DNA of 64,000 nt from Lachnospiraceae bacterium 3-1 (lineage in GTDB: Bacteria > Bacillota > Clostridia > Lachnospirales > Lachnospiraceae), in NCBI GenBank assembly GCA_000403255.2, contig KE159592.1, positions 62,001 to 126,000 of the forward strand. Direction: 5' to 3'. Below, piece after piece: positions 9,337 to 18,350 of the stretch; position 1 is the first letter of the stretch, and the number at the start of each line of letters is the position of its first letter. Both the position numbers and the translations under genes were made by a program. The notes under the pieces were generated by a model that saw nothing but the letters and a program-made list of their open reading frames with translations, searched no databases and was not told where the DNA came from.

Positions 9337-9665
9337 TCATTTCTTTTTAGGAAATAATAATTGGATTATTTCTTGCATTGTATATTATAGCTGATAATCA
9401 ATGAATGTAACTATTATACATGAAAAAGCTGCAAAAAGAAAGGAAAAATATAATGTTATATTTCAATAGTTATAGTTTTTGTATTCTTGCATAGTTAATA
9501 TATCATAGCATATTTTTTGAGTTTGTTTCAAGAAAATATTATAATTTTACAAAAAATTTATATTTTTGTATAAAAATTTATTTATTTTTGACCTTTTTTC
9601 ATGGATTTTTCTTCGAAAATAGTTTAGAATATGGATGTCTGAAAAAAGCTAGAAAGGAGAAAAGA
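9337..9665. other. AT-rich intergenic region with an 18-bp palindrome
   Basis: No gene is convincing in this stretch between the divergent cheY-like gene and cdd. It is very AT-rich. AAATATAATGTTATATTT at 9446-9463 is a perfect palindrome with 8-bp arms and could be an operator. The cdd ribosome site AAAGGAG lies at its end. No clear cdd promoter with both hexamers was found. Confidence 0.45.
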
Positions 9666-10088
9666 ATGGAGTATCAGGAGTTGATTGCCCAAGCAGTAAA
9701 AACCAAAGAATTTGCCTATGTTCCCTATTCAAATTTCCGTGTAGGAGCTGCGCTCTTAACAACAAGCGGTAGAATTTACACGGGCTGCAACATTGAGAAT
9801 GCAGGTTTTTCAGCCACCAATTGTGCAGAGCGGACAGCAGTATTTAAGGCGGTGTCAGAAGGGGAAAGAGAATTTGAGGCAATTGTAATAAATGGAGATA
9901 ATCATGACTATTTACCACCCTGTGGTGTATGCAGACAAGTACTGGCAGAGTTTTGCGATCCTGATACATTTCAGGTGATTTTTGCGAAAAATCAGCAGGA
10001 TTACCGGATTATGACATTGGGTGAGTTGCTTCCAGAGGCATTTCGACCGGAAAATTTGAAGTCAAAAAAGCAGACAGAAACATCATAA
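9666..10088 (+). CDS. cdd: Cytidine deaminase
   Basis: 140 residues from the ATG at 9666, which has AAAGGAG just upstream; an earlier in-frame alternative start at 9588 would add 26 unrelated residues. Zinc hydrolase deaminating cytidine and deoxycytidine in pyrimidine salvage. Motifs: substrate loop CNIENAGF, zinc/proton-relay NCAERTAVFKAVSEG (Cys-Ala-Glu type of the small homotetrameric enzymes) and PPCGVCRQVLAEF with the two other zinc cysteines. Monocistronic. Confidence 0.95.
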   Translation: MEYQELIAQAVKTKEFAYVPYSNFRVGAALLTTSGRIYTGCNIENAGFSATNCAERTAVFKAVSEGEREFEAIVINGDNHDYLPPCGVCRQVLAEFCDPDTFQVIFAKNQQDYRIMTLGELLPEAFRPENLKSKKQTETS

Positions 10089-10218
10089 ATGCAAGATATA
10101 GTAAAAAATTTTACTTGATATTTTTACAAGAAAGGCTTTGTATTTTTCTGCAAAGTTTACAATGGTGCAGTCAATGACGGAATTGTTACAATTTTTTCCA
10201 CAGAAAGACAAAAAAAGA

Positions 10219-10247
10219 TTGACAAAGAAATAACAAAAGGATATGCT
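10219..10247 (+). promoter_or_regulatory. Probable pckA promoter
   Basis: TTGACA at 10219-10224, 17-bp spacer, TATGCT at 10242-10247. Followed by the ribosome site TAAGGAGG shortly before the pckA ATG. Confidence 0.65.
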
Positions 10248-10295
10248 ATATGATAGAGAACTTTAAAATTTAAGGTCTAAGGAGGAAAGTAAACA

Positions 10296-11975
10296 ATGGC
10301 AACAAAGGCATATTATCCAAGAACAGAGATCGGACCAAATAAGGTTGGTTTTTCAAAGACCCGTTCTATTATTGAAGCTGCTTTCTATGGCAACAATGTA
10401 GTGAAGGTGAATACTTTGAAAGAGGCATATGAATTGGCTAAGAATTCTCCAGGAACTGTCGTAACAGACATGCCTGTATACAGAGGAGAGGAATTCGGCT
10501 TGGAGCCAGATGCAAAAGTATTACTGTTCAATGACGGATCTATTACAGGACGTTATGCACCTGCAAGAAGAATTACTGGGAAACCTGGCGTGAATACGAC
10601 AGAGCTGGATAAGATTTTGATGGATGCAGTTTATGATTCCAGATGGAAGACTATGTACCATGCAGAAGTATTTATTGGCCTTGATCCAGAATTTATGGTG
10701 AAAGCGCACCTGTTAATTCCAGAAGGAGAAGAAAACCTCCTTTATTCCTGGATGCTGAATTTCCAGTATATGTCTGATAATTATGTGAAGATGTATAAAT
10801 CTTCTAAGTTATATGACAATGAGCCAGATATTTATATTTTCTCAGATCCTCAGTGGGTTGGAACAGATAAGACAGATATTTCTGATCCCAATTGTCTGTG
10901 CTATTTCAATACAGATACAAACTGCGCAGGTATTTTGGGTATGAGATATTTTGGTGAGCACAAAAAAGGAACATTGACCTTGGCATGGGCTTTGGCAAAT
11001 AGAAATGGTTATGCTTCCTGTCATGGTGGACAGAAAGAATACACCTTAGAAGATGGTTCTAAATATGTTGCTGCTGTATTCGGGTTATCTGGATCTGGAA
11101 AATCAACATTGACACATGCAAAACATAACAACAAATATCCATCCATCAAGGTACTTCATGATGATGCATTTATTATCAATGCAGAAACATGTTCTTCAGT
11201 AGCATTAGAGCCTACTTACTTTGATAAAACAGCAGATTATCCTACTGCATGTGAAGATAACAAATTCTTGTTAACAGCTCAGAATTGCTCTGCGACTTTA
11301 GATGAAGAAGGAAAAGTAGTTCTGGTAACAGAAGATATACGTAATGGTAATGGACGTGCAATTAAGTCTAAATTGTGGTCTCCAAACCGTGTAGATAAAA
11401 TTGAAGCTCCAGTAAATGCTATTTTCTGGATTATGAAAGACCCAACCATTCCACCAGTAGTAAAATTAAAGGGTGCTTCCCTGGCTTCTGTTATGGGTGC
11501 AACACTTGCAACAAAACGTTCTACTGCAGAAAGACTTGCAGCAGGCGTAGACCCCAATGCATTGGTGGTAGAGCCTTATGCAAACCCATTTAGAACTTAT
11601 CCTCTGGTAAATGACTATGAGAAGTTCAAAGCTCTGGTAGAGAATAAGAATGTAGACTGCTACATTATCAATACTGGTGAATTTATGGGCAAGAAGGTTC
11701 AGCCCAAAGATACTTTGGGAGTTTTGGAGGCTATTGTTGAGAAGAAAGCAGATTTCAAACCATGGGGACCATTCTCCGATATTGAAATCTTTGAATGGGA
11801 AGGATTTGTTCCAAATCTGTCTGATAAAGAGTATATTGAGCAGTTGAAGGCACGTATGCAGGATAGATTGAATTATGTGACAAATCTTGATGAGGCAGAA
11901 GGCGGCTTTAATAAGTTGCCAGAGGATGCTGCTGCTGCAATCAAGAAAGTGGTAGACGAAGCAAATACATTATAA
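10296..11975 (+). CDS. pckA: Phosphoenolpyruvate carboxykinase (ATP)
   Basis: 559 residues, near the usual ~540 for the ATP-dependent enzyme. Interconverts oxaloacetate plus ATP with PEP, CO2 and ADP; in fermentative anaerobes it often runs toward oxaloacetate. Visible: RYAPARR substrate Arg region, LNFQYMSDNYVKMYKS, P-loop GLSGSGKST, the metal-binding LHDDAFII and the late FRTYPL adenine-side segment. Strong TAAGGAGG ribosome site. It stands alone between cdd and the L,D-transpeptidase gene, with its own promoter and a 3' hairpin. Confidence 0.95.
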   Translation: MATKAYYPRTEIGPNKVGFSKTRSIIEAAFYGNNVVKVNTLKEAYELAKNSPGTVVTDMPVYRGEEFGLEPDAKVLLFNDGSITGRYAPARRITGKPGVNTTELDKILMDAVYDSRWKTMYHAEVFIGLDPEFMVKAHLLIPEGEENLLYSWMLNFQYMSDNYVKMYKSSKLYDNEPDIYIFSDPQWVGTDKTDISDPNCLCYFNTDTNCAGILGMRYFGEHKKGTLTLAWALANRNGYASCHGGQKEYTLEDGSKYVAAVFGLSGSGKSTLTHAKHNNKYPSIKVLHDDAFIINAETCSSVALEPTYFDKTADYPTACEDNKFLLTAQNCSATLDEEGKVVLVTEDIRNGNGRAIKSKLWSPNRVDKIEAPVNAIFWIMKDPTIPPVVKLKGASLASVMGATLATKRSTAERLAAGVDPNALVVEPYANPFRTYPLVNDYEKFKALVENKNVDCYIINTGEFMGKKVQPKDTLGVLEAIVEKKADFKPWGPFSDIEIFEWEGFVPNLSDKEYIEQLKARMQDRLNYVTNLDEAEGGFNKLPEDAAAAIKKVVDEANTL

Positions 11976-11986
11976 TGAATTTATGG

Positions 11987-12017
11987 CTCCCACAGGATAC
12001 TAAGTGTCCTGTGGGAG
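11987..12017 (+). terminator. Hairpin after pckA
   Basis: Perfect 11-bp stem CTCCCACAGGA (11987-11997) / TCCTGTGGGAG (12007-12017), 11 bp after the stop. There is no proper T tract, so it may stabilise the mRNA 3' end rather than terminate efficiently. Confidence 0.55.
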
Positions 12018-12115
12018 AATGTGTATTAAATGAAATGTATGTAAATTGTAAAGGATTTTTGTATAAAAGGTAATTTTAAGTAGTGAAATAGCTAAGAAAT
12101 AAGTGGAGAATCAAA

Positions 12116-14623
12116 ATGAGAAGGAATAAATTTTTAATTTCTGCTATCCTTTGTTTTCTGCTTGTGTTTTCTTTTTTTGCAATGGATAAAAAGGAAGCGC
12201 ATGCAGCAGGAAATTATTGGCTGCAGGTAAATAAAGGAACAAATGTGGTCACCGTTTTCCGAAACGATGGAACACCAGAACGAGCGTTTGTATGTTCTGT
12301 GGGAAGCGCTACTCCAATTGGAACTTTTTATACACCGAATAAATATCGGTGGCATGAGTTAGATGGACCATCCTATGGACAATATTGTACCCGTATTGTA
12401 GCTGGCTATTTGTTCCATTCAGTGTGGTATTACCGCAATGGGGATTATGCGTCTCAATCTTATGTACAGTATAATAAATTAGGGACAACAGCGTCCCATG
12501 GATGTGTTCGGTTGACAGTTGCAGATGCGAAGTGGATCTATGATAATTGTCCTTTGGGCACAAAGGTAACTGTTTTGTATGGTTCGTCTGCAAATGACCC
12601 TCTTGGGAAACCAGCAGCAATTAAAGTGCCAAATGTCAGGGAAGGATGGGATCCGACGGATCCAGCTCCAGGCAATCCATATAGTGCAGCAATGCCTTCT
12701 ATCAATGTAAGCGGTGCAAATACGACGGTATCTTTTGGAAGTAATTTTAATCCTCTGGCAGGAATTGTAGCAAGAGATTCTCTGGGAAATGACATCAGCG
12801 GAAGTTTGGCATATGCTGGAAGTGTAAATACAAGGCAATTAGGAGATTATAGAATTACATATCGCGTAACAGACGCTTTGGGAAGAACGGCATATGCAGA
12901 TGTAGTGTATTCTGTTAAGGATATGTCAAAAGCCACTATTTCCGGAGTGAAAAAAAGTTTGAAAAAGGAATATAATTCCACGCTTAATTTAAAGAAGAAT
13001 GTAAAAGCTAAAGCTATAACAGGTTTAAACCTGACAAATAAAATAAGCATCAAGGTTATTACTCCTGGAAGTAAAAAAGAAAAAACTTATAAGAAGAGTA
13101 CACTGAAATTTAACAAGCTTGGAACTTATAGAATTAACTATTATGTGACAAACCCGGCAAATGGTCTGGTGACGAAAGTAACCTGTAAAGTAAAAGTCAG
13201 CGATACCAAAAAGCCGAAATTTAGTGGAATTAGAAGTACAAGAACGAAGGAATATAATTCTACGATGAATCTGCAGTCTGGTGTGAAGGCGAAACTGGTA
13301 TCTGGTAAAAATATGACATCCAAGATTGTGATTAAAGCCAAAGCCCCAGGACAGAAAAGCTATAAGAAGCTCAGCAGCAAACAGTATAAGAAGTATAAGT
13401 TTAGCAAAACTGGAACGTATCAGATTGAATATTCTGTGACGAATCCATACAATAAGAAAGCTGTTGCAAAGAAAGTAATGAAGGTTACAGTAAAGGATAC
13501 CAAAAAGCCTGTGCTTAATGTGACTAAGGGTGAGGTTGCTAAAAATCCGAATGTGGAATTTGGAACAAAGCTCAAATTAAAATCCAGTGTTACTGCAAAA
13601 TTGGTATCTGGTAAAAATGTTACAAGTAAGATTGTTGTAACTGTAACGACACCACAGAATAGTTCTGCTAAATTTACTGGAACAGAATATACCTTTAACC
13701 AGGTGGGAACATATAAAATCTCCTATACCGTGGCAAATCCGGGCAATAAGAAAGCAGTTGCCAAAAAGGAGATGACTGTCACAGTAAAAGATACGAAGGA
13801 GCCTGTCATTACAGGAGTAAGCTCGGATGAAAATGTTGAGTTTGGAACAAAGCGAAATCTCAGAAATGGTGTTATTGCAAAATTGGTATCTGGTGAAGAT
13901 ATTACTTCTCGTATGGAAATAACTGTGAAAGCGCCAAATGGAACTTCAAACAAGCTTACTCAAACAGAATATGTTTTTGAGCAAGTAGGGACATATACCA
14001 TTGTATATACTGTGGCAAATCCCACGAATGTACAAGCAGTTGCACAGGTAACGAAACGAATTGTAGTAACAGATAATCGTGAGCCAGTCATTACGATAGT
14101 CAATGATAAGCCAACAGAAGTGACAGCAGGAACTTCCTATGATGTGCTGGAGGGTGTTACTGCAGTTGTGGGCCAGACATCCGTAACTATAAATGTAACA
14201 GTTACAGATAGCAATGGCCAGAATGTTGCGGTTGAAAATGGAATGGTGACCTTTGCGGAAGAAGGAACTTATAAGATTACTTATGTGGCAGTGAATCCAA
14301 ATAATGCTTTGAAGACATGCAGTAAGGAAGTTATGGTTATTGTGAAGCCGCAACAGGATGTTACAGGGGATGCTGCTACACAGCCAGAATCAGGATACAC
14401 TAACCCTCGACCAGAAGAGATAAATCAACCAGAAGATGAAGCTATTAGTCAGGATGAAGCCAATGTTCCGAGTGAAGTTGACAATCAGGATGAAGTTGAC
14501 AATCAGGATGAAGCCAATAGTCAGGATGAAGGAAAACAGTCAGAAATCAAAGATATAGAGGAACCAGAAACACTGGAGAAAAGCCTTGAATCTGAGAAAG
14601 AACTTGAAGTTGAGGAAGTGTAA
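12116..14623 (+). CDS. Secreted L,D-transpeptidase with six Ig-like repeats
   Basis: 835 residues. Signal peptide: MRRNK then a hydrophobic core and an AHA-A cleavage region near residue 30. Residues ~33-155 are a YkuD L,D-transpeptidase domain with the catalytic SHGCVRL motif (Cys130, His128) and an upstream His101 (LFHSVWY); such enzymes make 3-3 peptidoglycan cross-links or attach proteins. About six Ig-like repeats of ~90 residues follow (each with VEFGTK/KEYNST, AKLVSGKNVTSK and VGTYKISYTVANP-type strands). The last ~95 residues are acidic, with a repeated VDNQDE unit. No sortase signal, membrane anchor or recognised wall-binding domain is visible, so it is presumably held through its repeats. 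Confidence 0.88.
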   Translation: MRRNKFLISAILCFLLVFSFFAMDKKEAHAAGNYWLQVNKGTNVVTVFRNDGTPERAFVCSVGSATPIGTFYTPNKYRWHELDGPSYGQYCTRIVAGYLFHSVWYYRNGDYASQSYVQYNKLGTTASHGCVRLTVADAKWIYDNCPLGTKVTVLYGSSANDPLGKPAAIKVPNVREGWDPTDPAPGNPYSAAMPSINVSGANTTVSFGSNFNPLAGIVARDSLGNDISGSLAYAGSVNTRQLGDYRITYRVTDALGRTAYADVVYSVKDMSKATISGVKKSLKKEYNSTLNLKKNVKAKAITGLNLTNKISIKVITPGSKKEKTYKKSTLKFNKLGTYRINYYVTNPANGLVTKVTCKVKVSDTKKPKFSGIRSTRTKEYNSTMNLQSGVKAKLVSGKNMTSKIVIKAKAPGQKSYKKLSSKQYKKYKFSKTGTYQIEYSVTNPYNKKAVAKKVMKVTVKDTKKPVLNVTKGEVAKNPNVEFGTKLKLKSSVTAKLVSGKNVTSKIVVTVTTPQNSSAKFTGTEYTFNQVGTYKISYTVANPGNKKAVAKKEMTVTVKDTKEPVITGVSSDENVEFGTKRNLRNGVIAKLVSGEDITSRMEITVKAPNGTSNKLTQTEYVFEQVGTYTIVYTVANPTNVQAVAQVTKRIVVTDNREPVITIVNDKPTEVTAGTSYDVLEGVTAVVGQTSVTINVTVTDSNGQNVAVENGMVTFAEEGTYKITYVAVNPNNALKTCSKEVMVIVKPQQDVTGDAATQPESGYTNPRPEEINQPEDEAISQDEANVPSEVDNQDEVDNQDEANSQDEGKQSEIKDIEEPETLEKSLESEKELEVEEV

Positions 14624-14643
14624 GAATTAACATTAATTTTTAG

Positions 14644-14672
14644 TTGATAATCTGGGAATAATAAGGTATAAT
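14644..14672 (+). promoter_or_regulatory. Promoter of 6S RNA
   Basis: TTGATA at 14644-14649, 17-bp spacer, TATAAT at 14667-14672. Predicted +1 about 14679. Confidence 0.8.
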
Positions 14673-14678
14673 CAGTTA

Positions 14679-14845
14679 TGGGTTAAAGTATTCCTGGGGT
14701 GTTCGATACCCTGCTATTTTGAACCTACATTTACTTTTATGGGATTCCTATATTGCCAATTGGATGCCAGGCCGTCGTAAGCAGCGGAAGGCAGAAGAGA
14801 GGTTGCGGTTACCCACCTGGCTTAGGCTAGGAGTCAAAATTGCAG
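14679..14845 (+). ncRNA. ssrS: 6S RNA
   Basis: No protein fits here, yet a near-consensus promoter precedes it. The stretch recalls Firmicute 6S RNA: GGTGTTCGATACC, TTTTGAACC, GGGATTCC, GATGCCAGGCCG and ACCCACCTGG in that order. A closing stem can be formed by ATTCCTGG (14690-14697) and CTAGGAGT (14827-14834) using two wobble pairs, with a long open middle as required for mimicking an open promoter. 6S RNA sequesters the housekeeping RNA polymerase holoenzyme. The 3' end is estimated. Recognition is from memory of family members; a covariance-model search against Rfam RF00013 would settle it. Confidence 0.7.
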
Positions 14846-14974
14846 GAAACGGCATTTTGGGGTACTTTCCAGAAAAAACTCAAAGTACAAAAGATTTTTA
14901 CAAAAGCGGATTGCGCATAAGTTTCAAAAGAGAGTAATAAAGTACGAAGGATATAAAGTACAAAAGATACCCTT

Positions 14975-15038
14975 ACAAAAGATGTAATACAAAAGATGTA
15001 ATACAAAAGATGTAATACAAAAGATGTAATACAAAAGA
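14975..15038 (+). repeat. Four tandem 14-bp repeats
   Basis: ACAAAAGATGTAAT is repeated four times without interruption (14975-15030) with a fifth partial copy (15031-15038) and looser GTACAAAAGAT-like copies upstream from 14884. No spacers, so not a CRISPR. Looks like slippage-generated intergenic repeat between 6S RNA and the terminator. Confidence 0.85.
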
Positions 15039-15040
15039 GG

Positions 15041-15070
15041 AAAGGCTGCTTTGAAGAAAGGCAGCCTTTT
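15041..15070 (+). terminator. Terminator upstream of spoIID-like gene
   Basis: AAAGGCTGC (15041-15049) pairs with GCAGCCTTT (15061-15069), followed by T residues. Probably ends transcription from the 6S RNA region. Confidence 0.75.
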
Positions 15071-15132
15071 CGATTGATATGCTTGGGCAAATAAGGGCGT
15101 TGTTGAATTTGAAAAGGGACAGGAAGTGTTGC

Positions 15133-17397
15133 ATGGAAAAGAAATATTCGGTGAAAAGGAAGAATCTTATAGCTGTAGCTATCACAATGACAGCATTGAT
15201 TCTGGTGGTTTTGTTTATTAGTTTTATGACAGAAGAAAAAGTGATTCGAGAGTACAGTGATGAGTATGTGGCGATAGCAGAGCTGCCATCACAGCTGGAC
15301 TTTACATATTTTGAGGAATTAGAATGGAAAGAGAAATTAAAGGAAATTAATACGGGAAGGAATTTGAATGGAAAACTTACCTATGGAAAATTGAAAAAAT
15401 TATTGCAACAGCTTTCTGTTCAAGAATACATAACATATAAAGAAAAATTACCTTGGATCTATGTGCCACGTTCAGAATGGAATGGGGTGTATGAGCAGAT
15501 TTTGGATTTGTTGGACACAGAAGAAAAGGTGTCTGTGGAGAATTTGATGTTTCTTACAAAAGAATCTGAGGCTTCAGAAGATGGAGAGACCTTGCGACGG
15601 TTGACCCAGAAAGGATATTACAGTGTGGCCGAAGGAATTGATTATTTTCACACTTATGACATGTATCAAGTATATGTAAAAAATAACCGGATCATTGGAA
15701 TAAACAGTGAATATAAAGGTTCTTTGACTTTGGAAAATGTGTTTGTACATTCCACAAACCAGGAGCAAGCGGAAATCTTATATGAACGGCAGAAAATAAC
15801 TTTGGATATGGATGGGTTAAAAGAAAATATTACAGATACTATCTGCGATATTGAATGGACAGACCGGAAGGTTTCTGCTATTTATAAAAAGGAAGATATG
15901 ATTTCAGGAAAGGTATTAAGCTTTAACGATGAACAGATTGAGATTTCTGGTTATGGAACCCTTCCATATAGCGGACCTTTGAAAATATATAAGACTTATG
16001 GGACAGTGGAGGAACTGGGGAAATCAAAACTTGTGATTGGCAATCTTCAAGCAGACTTTGTAGTGGCAGAGAAGCAGGTTTGCGGAGTTATTTTGAAGGA
16101 ACCCGCTTCCATTGAAATTATCCGAGTGCTTTTACTGAATGAAGAAGGTGGCAGTTACCATAAGAATCCTGTTTTTACAGCAGATGCAGACGGTTCTGTG
16201 ACTGTTGGGGATAAAACAGAGCAAGTGAAGGCAAATCAGCCTATTATGGTATCAGAGCTTTTGAAAGAAGATTCCGATTATGTTAAGGTTACCTTGGAAA
16301 ATGAGGATGGGAGGATTTATTTTTCTGATGGGAATGGCGCACATACTTCTTTAGGATATCGAGGAACTTTTGAAGTTCGTAAATATGAAGAGGGGTATGG
16401 AGTGGTAAATGAAGTGTCTTTGGAGCAGTATTTATATGGGGTTGTTCCAAGTGAAATGCCAGCTTCTTATGAACGGGAAGCCTTATGTGTTCAAGCAGTT
16501 TGCGCCAGAAGTTATGCATGTATACAACTTATGAAAGGCGATTATGCTGCATTAGGGGCCCATGTAGATGACAGTACCAGTTATCAGGTGTATAATAAGC
16601 AGGAGGAGAGCATTGAGACGAATCTTGCAGTGGATGATACGGTAGGAGAAGTGATAAAGTATCAGGGAGAGGTGGCAGAAGCATACTTTTTTTCCACTTC
16701 TTGCGGTTATACGGGGGATATGGGCTTGTGGAACCTTCCAGAAGGGGAAGAATATGGGTATTTGCAAGGGATTTCTCTGGTATCCGAGGATGCAGGAACA
16801 GATATTTCAAATGAGGAAAATTTTGCTGCGTATATAGAAGATACTCAGGTGACAGCTTTTGATAGCGACAGCCCATATTTCCGATGGCAGGCAGAGGTTG
16901 CAGTTACTAAGGAGTCAGAAACTATAAGGAATACAATTGCAGAACGGGCAAAAGCGAATCCAGGAAATGTCCAGATTTTAAAAGAAGATGGTTCAGAAGG
17001 CACAGATGCAGAACTTGCAGGATTTGGCTCGGTAAAAGAAATGTCTGTAGGAGAGCGAGGAACTGGAGGCGGTATCCGCACTTTGTGTATTTCTTTTGAA
17101 AAGGGTACTGTGAATTTGTTTACAGAATATAATGTGCGCTATGTACTTGGGGCGGCTGCTGAAAATTTGAAAAATAAAAATGGGGAGTCCATAGATATGC
17201 GTCTTTTACCTAGCGCTTACTTTACCCTTGTATCTGGCGAAGAGGCATATGTTCTCCATGGCGGCGGTTATGGCCATGGAATTGGTATGAGTCAGAATGG
17301 GGCAAATGGAATGGCAAAAACAGGAATGAATTATGTTGACATTTTAATGAAATTTTATCAGAATATTACAATAGAAAATATATATAATGAGGAATAA
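15133..17397 (+). CDS. SpoIID/LytB-domain protein, membrane-anchored
   Basis: 754 residues from ATG 15133, chosen because AGGAAG precedes it; an upstream in-frame ATG (15079) begins just after the terminator and lacks a good site. Single N-terminal membrane anchor (residues ~12-32), a long unassigned extracellular region with beta-rich segments, then the SpoIID domain from about residue 420: EVSLEQYLYGVVPSEMPASYE (the Glu in PSEMP matches the lytic transglycosylase residue), AVCARSYA, STSCGYTGD, and GGGYGHGIGMSQNGANGMA. Such enzymes cleave denuded glycan strands during engulfment or wall remodelling. This protein is about twice the length of sporulation SpoIID, so a vegetative role is possible. 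A YihY gene begins 3 bp after its stop. Confidence 0.88.
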   Translation: MEKKYSVKRKNLIAVAITMTALILVVLFISFMTEEKVIREYSDEYVAIAELPSQLDFTYFEELEWKEKLKEINTGRNLNGKLTYGKLKKLLQQLSVQEYITYKEKLPWIYVPRSEWNGVYEQILDLLDTEEKVSVENLMFLTKESEASEDGETLRRLTQKGYYSVAEGIDYFHTYDMYQVYVKNNRIIGINSEYKGSLTLENVFVHSTNQEQAEILYERQKITLDMDGLKENITDTICDIEWTDRKVSAIYKKEDMISGKVLSFNDEQIEISGYGTLPYSGPLKIYKTYGTVEELGKSKLVIGNLQADFVVAEKQVCGVILKEPASIEIIRVLLLNEEGGSYHKNPVFTADADGSVTVGDKTEQVKANQPIMVSELLKEDSDYVKVTLENEDGRIYFSDGNGAHTSLGYRGTFEVRKYEEGYGVVNEVSLEQYLYGVVPSEMPASYEREALCVQAVCARSYACIQLMKGDYAALGAHVDDSTSYQVYNKQEESIETNLAVDDTVGEVIKYQGEVAEAYFFSTSCGYTGDMGLWNLPEGEEYGYLQGISLVSEDAGTDISNEENFAAYIEDTQVTAFDSDSPYFRWQAEVAVTKESETIRNTIAERAKANPGNVQILKEDGSEGTDAELAGFGSVKEMSVGERGTGGGIRTLCISFEKGTVNLFTEYNVRYVLGAAAENLKNKNGESIDMRLLPSAYFTLVSGEEAYVLHGGGYGHGIGMSQNGANGMAKTGMNYVDILMKFYQNITIENIYNEE

Positions 17398-17399
17398 TT

Positions 17400-18221
17400 A
17401 TGTTTTGGAAAATCATAGCTAGGACAAAAGCTTTTCTGGAAGAATGCAGAAAGGATAATGTCAGCGCATACGCGGCACAGTCGGCATTTTTTATTATCAT
17501 GTCTTTGATACCCTTTGCCATGTTGTTTATTTCGTTGATCCAATACACTCCAGTGACAAAAAGTATGATTATGGAACTTATAAACCGGCTGATGCCAGAA
17601 TATATTTCACCATTTTTGATTGGAATTATCAATGAAGTGTATCATAATTCTGTGGGGATTGTCTCAGTGTCTGCAATTATGGCTGTTTGGTCTGCAGCAA
17701 AGGGAATCCAGTGTTTAACCAACGGGCTGAACAGCGTATATGATATTGAGGAGACCAGGAACTGGATATTCCTGCGTTTTCGAGCGATTCTTTATACATT
17801 GATGCTGGTAGTTGCAATTGTAGTTTCCCTTACGTTGATGGTATTTGGGAACAGCCTGCAGCATTTAATTGCCAAATATATCCCCATTGTGGCAAATATT
17901 ACCCAAGGAATTTTAAAACGCCGTTCCTTGATATTGTTGGTCATGATGATGGTATTTTTTCTAATGCTTTTTAAGATGCTTCCCAATCGAAAAGCGGAAT
18001 TAAAGCATCAGCTTCTTGGCAGCGCATTGAGTGCAGTAGGTTGGTCTCTTTTGTCTTTTGGGATATCAGTTTACGTAGACTATTTTAATGGCTTTTCTAT
18101 GTATGGCAGTTTGACTACGATTATATTAGTTATGATGTGGCTATATTTTGGAATCTATATTTTATTGGTGTGTGCAGAAATTAATAAAATGTATGAGGAA
18201 TACCTGGATGGAAAAGTCTGA
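17400..18221 (+). CDS. YihY/virulence factor BrkB family membrane protein
   Basis: 273 residues with about six hydrophobic segments, the size and pattern of the YihY/UPF0761 family. Characteristic pieces: DNVSAYAAQSAFFIIMSLIPF at the start, SVSAIMAVWSAAKGIQCLTNGLNSVYD, and the late LTTIILVMMWLYFGIYILLVCAEIN. Older annotations call members ribonuclease BN, an assignment later withdrawn for E. coli YihY; transport function is suspected but not shown. It is coupled to the SpoIID-like gene upstream (gap of 2 bp). Confidence 0.9.
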   Translation: MFWKIIARTKAFLEECRKDNVSAYAAQSAFFIIMSLIPFAMLFISLIQYTPVTKSMIMELINRLMPEYISPFLIGIINEVYHNSVGIVSVSAIMAVWSAAKGIQCLTNGLNSVYDIEETRNWIFLRFRAILYTLMLVVAIVVSLTLMVFGNSLQHLIAKYIPIVANITQGILKRRSLILLVMMMVFFLMLFKMLPNRKAELKHQLLGSALSAVGWSLLSFGISVYVDYFNGFSMYGSLTTIILVMMWLYFGIYILLVCAEINKMYEEYLDGKV

Positions 18222-18272
18222 AAAAGTAGGGATGACATTTTAAAATGAATGTGATAAACTGTAACTAGTATA

Positions 18273-18304
18273 ATCCACACAAAATTGCTTTATATTTTGT
18301 GTGG
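18273..18304 (+). promoter_or_regulatory. Hairpin in ftsK upstream region
   Basis: CCACACAAAA (18273-18282) and TTTTGTGTGG (18295-18304) form a perfect 10-bp stem. On either strand it could end transcription of yihY or sit in the ftsK leader; a TATAAT lies at 18269-18274 but without a good -35. Confidence 0.45.
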
Positions 18305-18350
18305 GCTATACCAGATTTTGGAAATGAGTGACAATTTGGGAGGAAGTCGT

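Noticed and set aside
14975-15038. Possible CRISPR array
   Set aside because: The 14-bp units are directly adjacent with no spacers, and there are no cas genes nearby.
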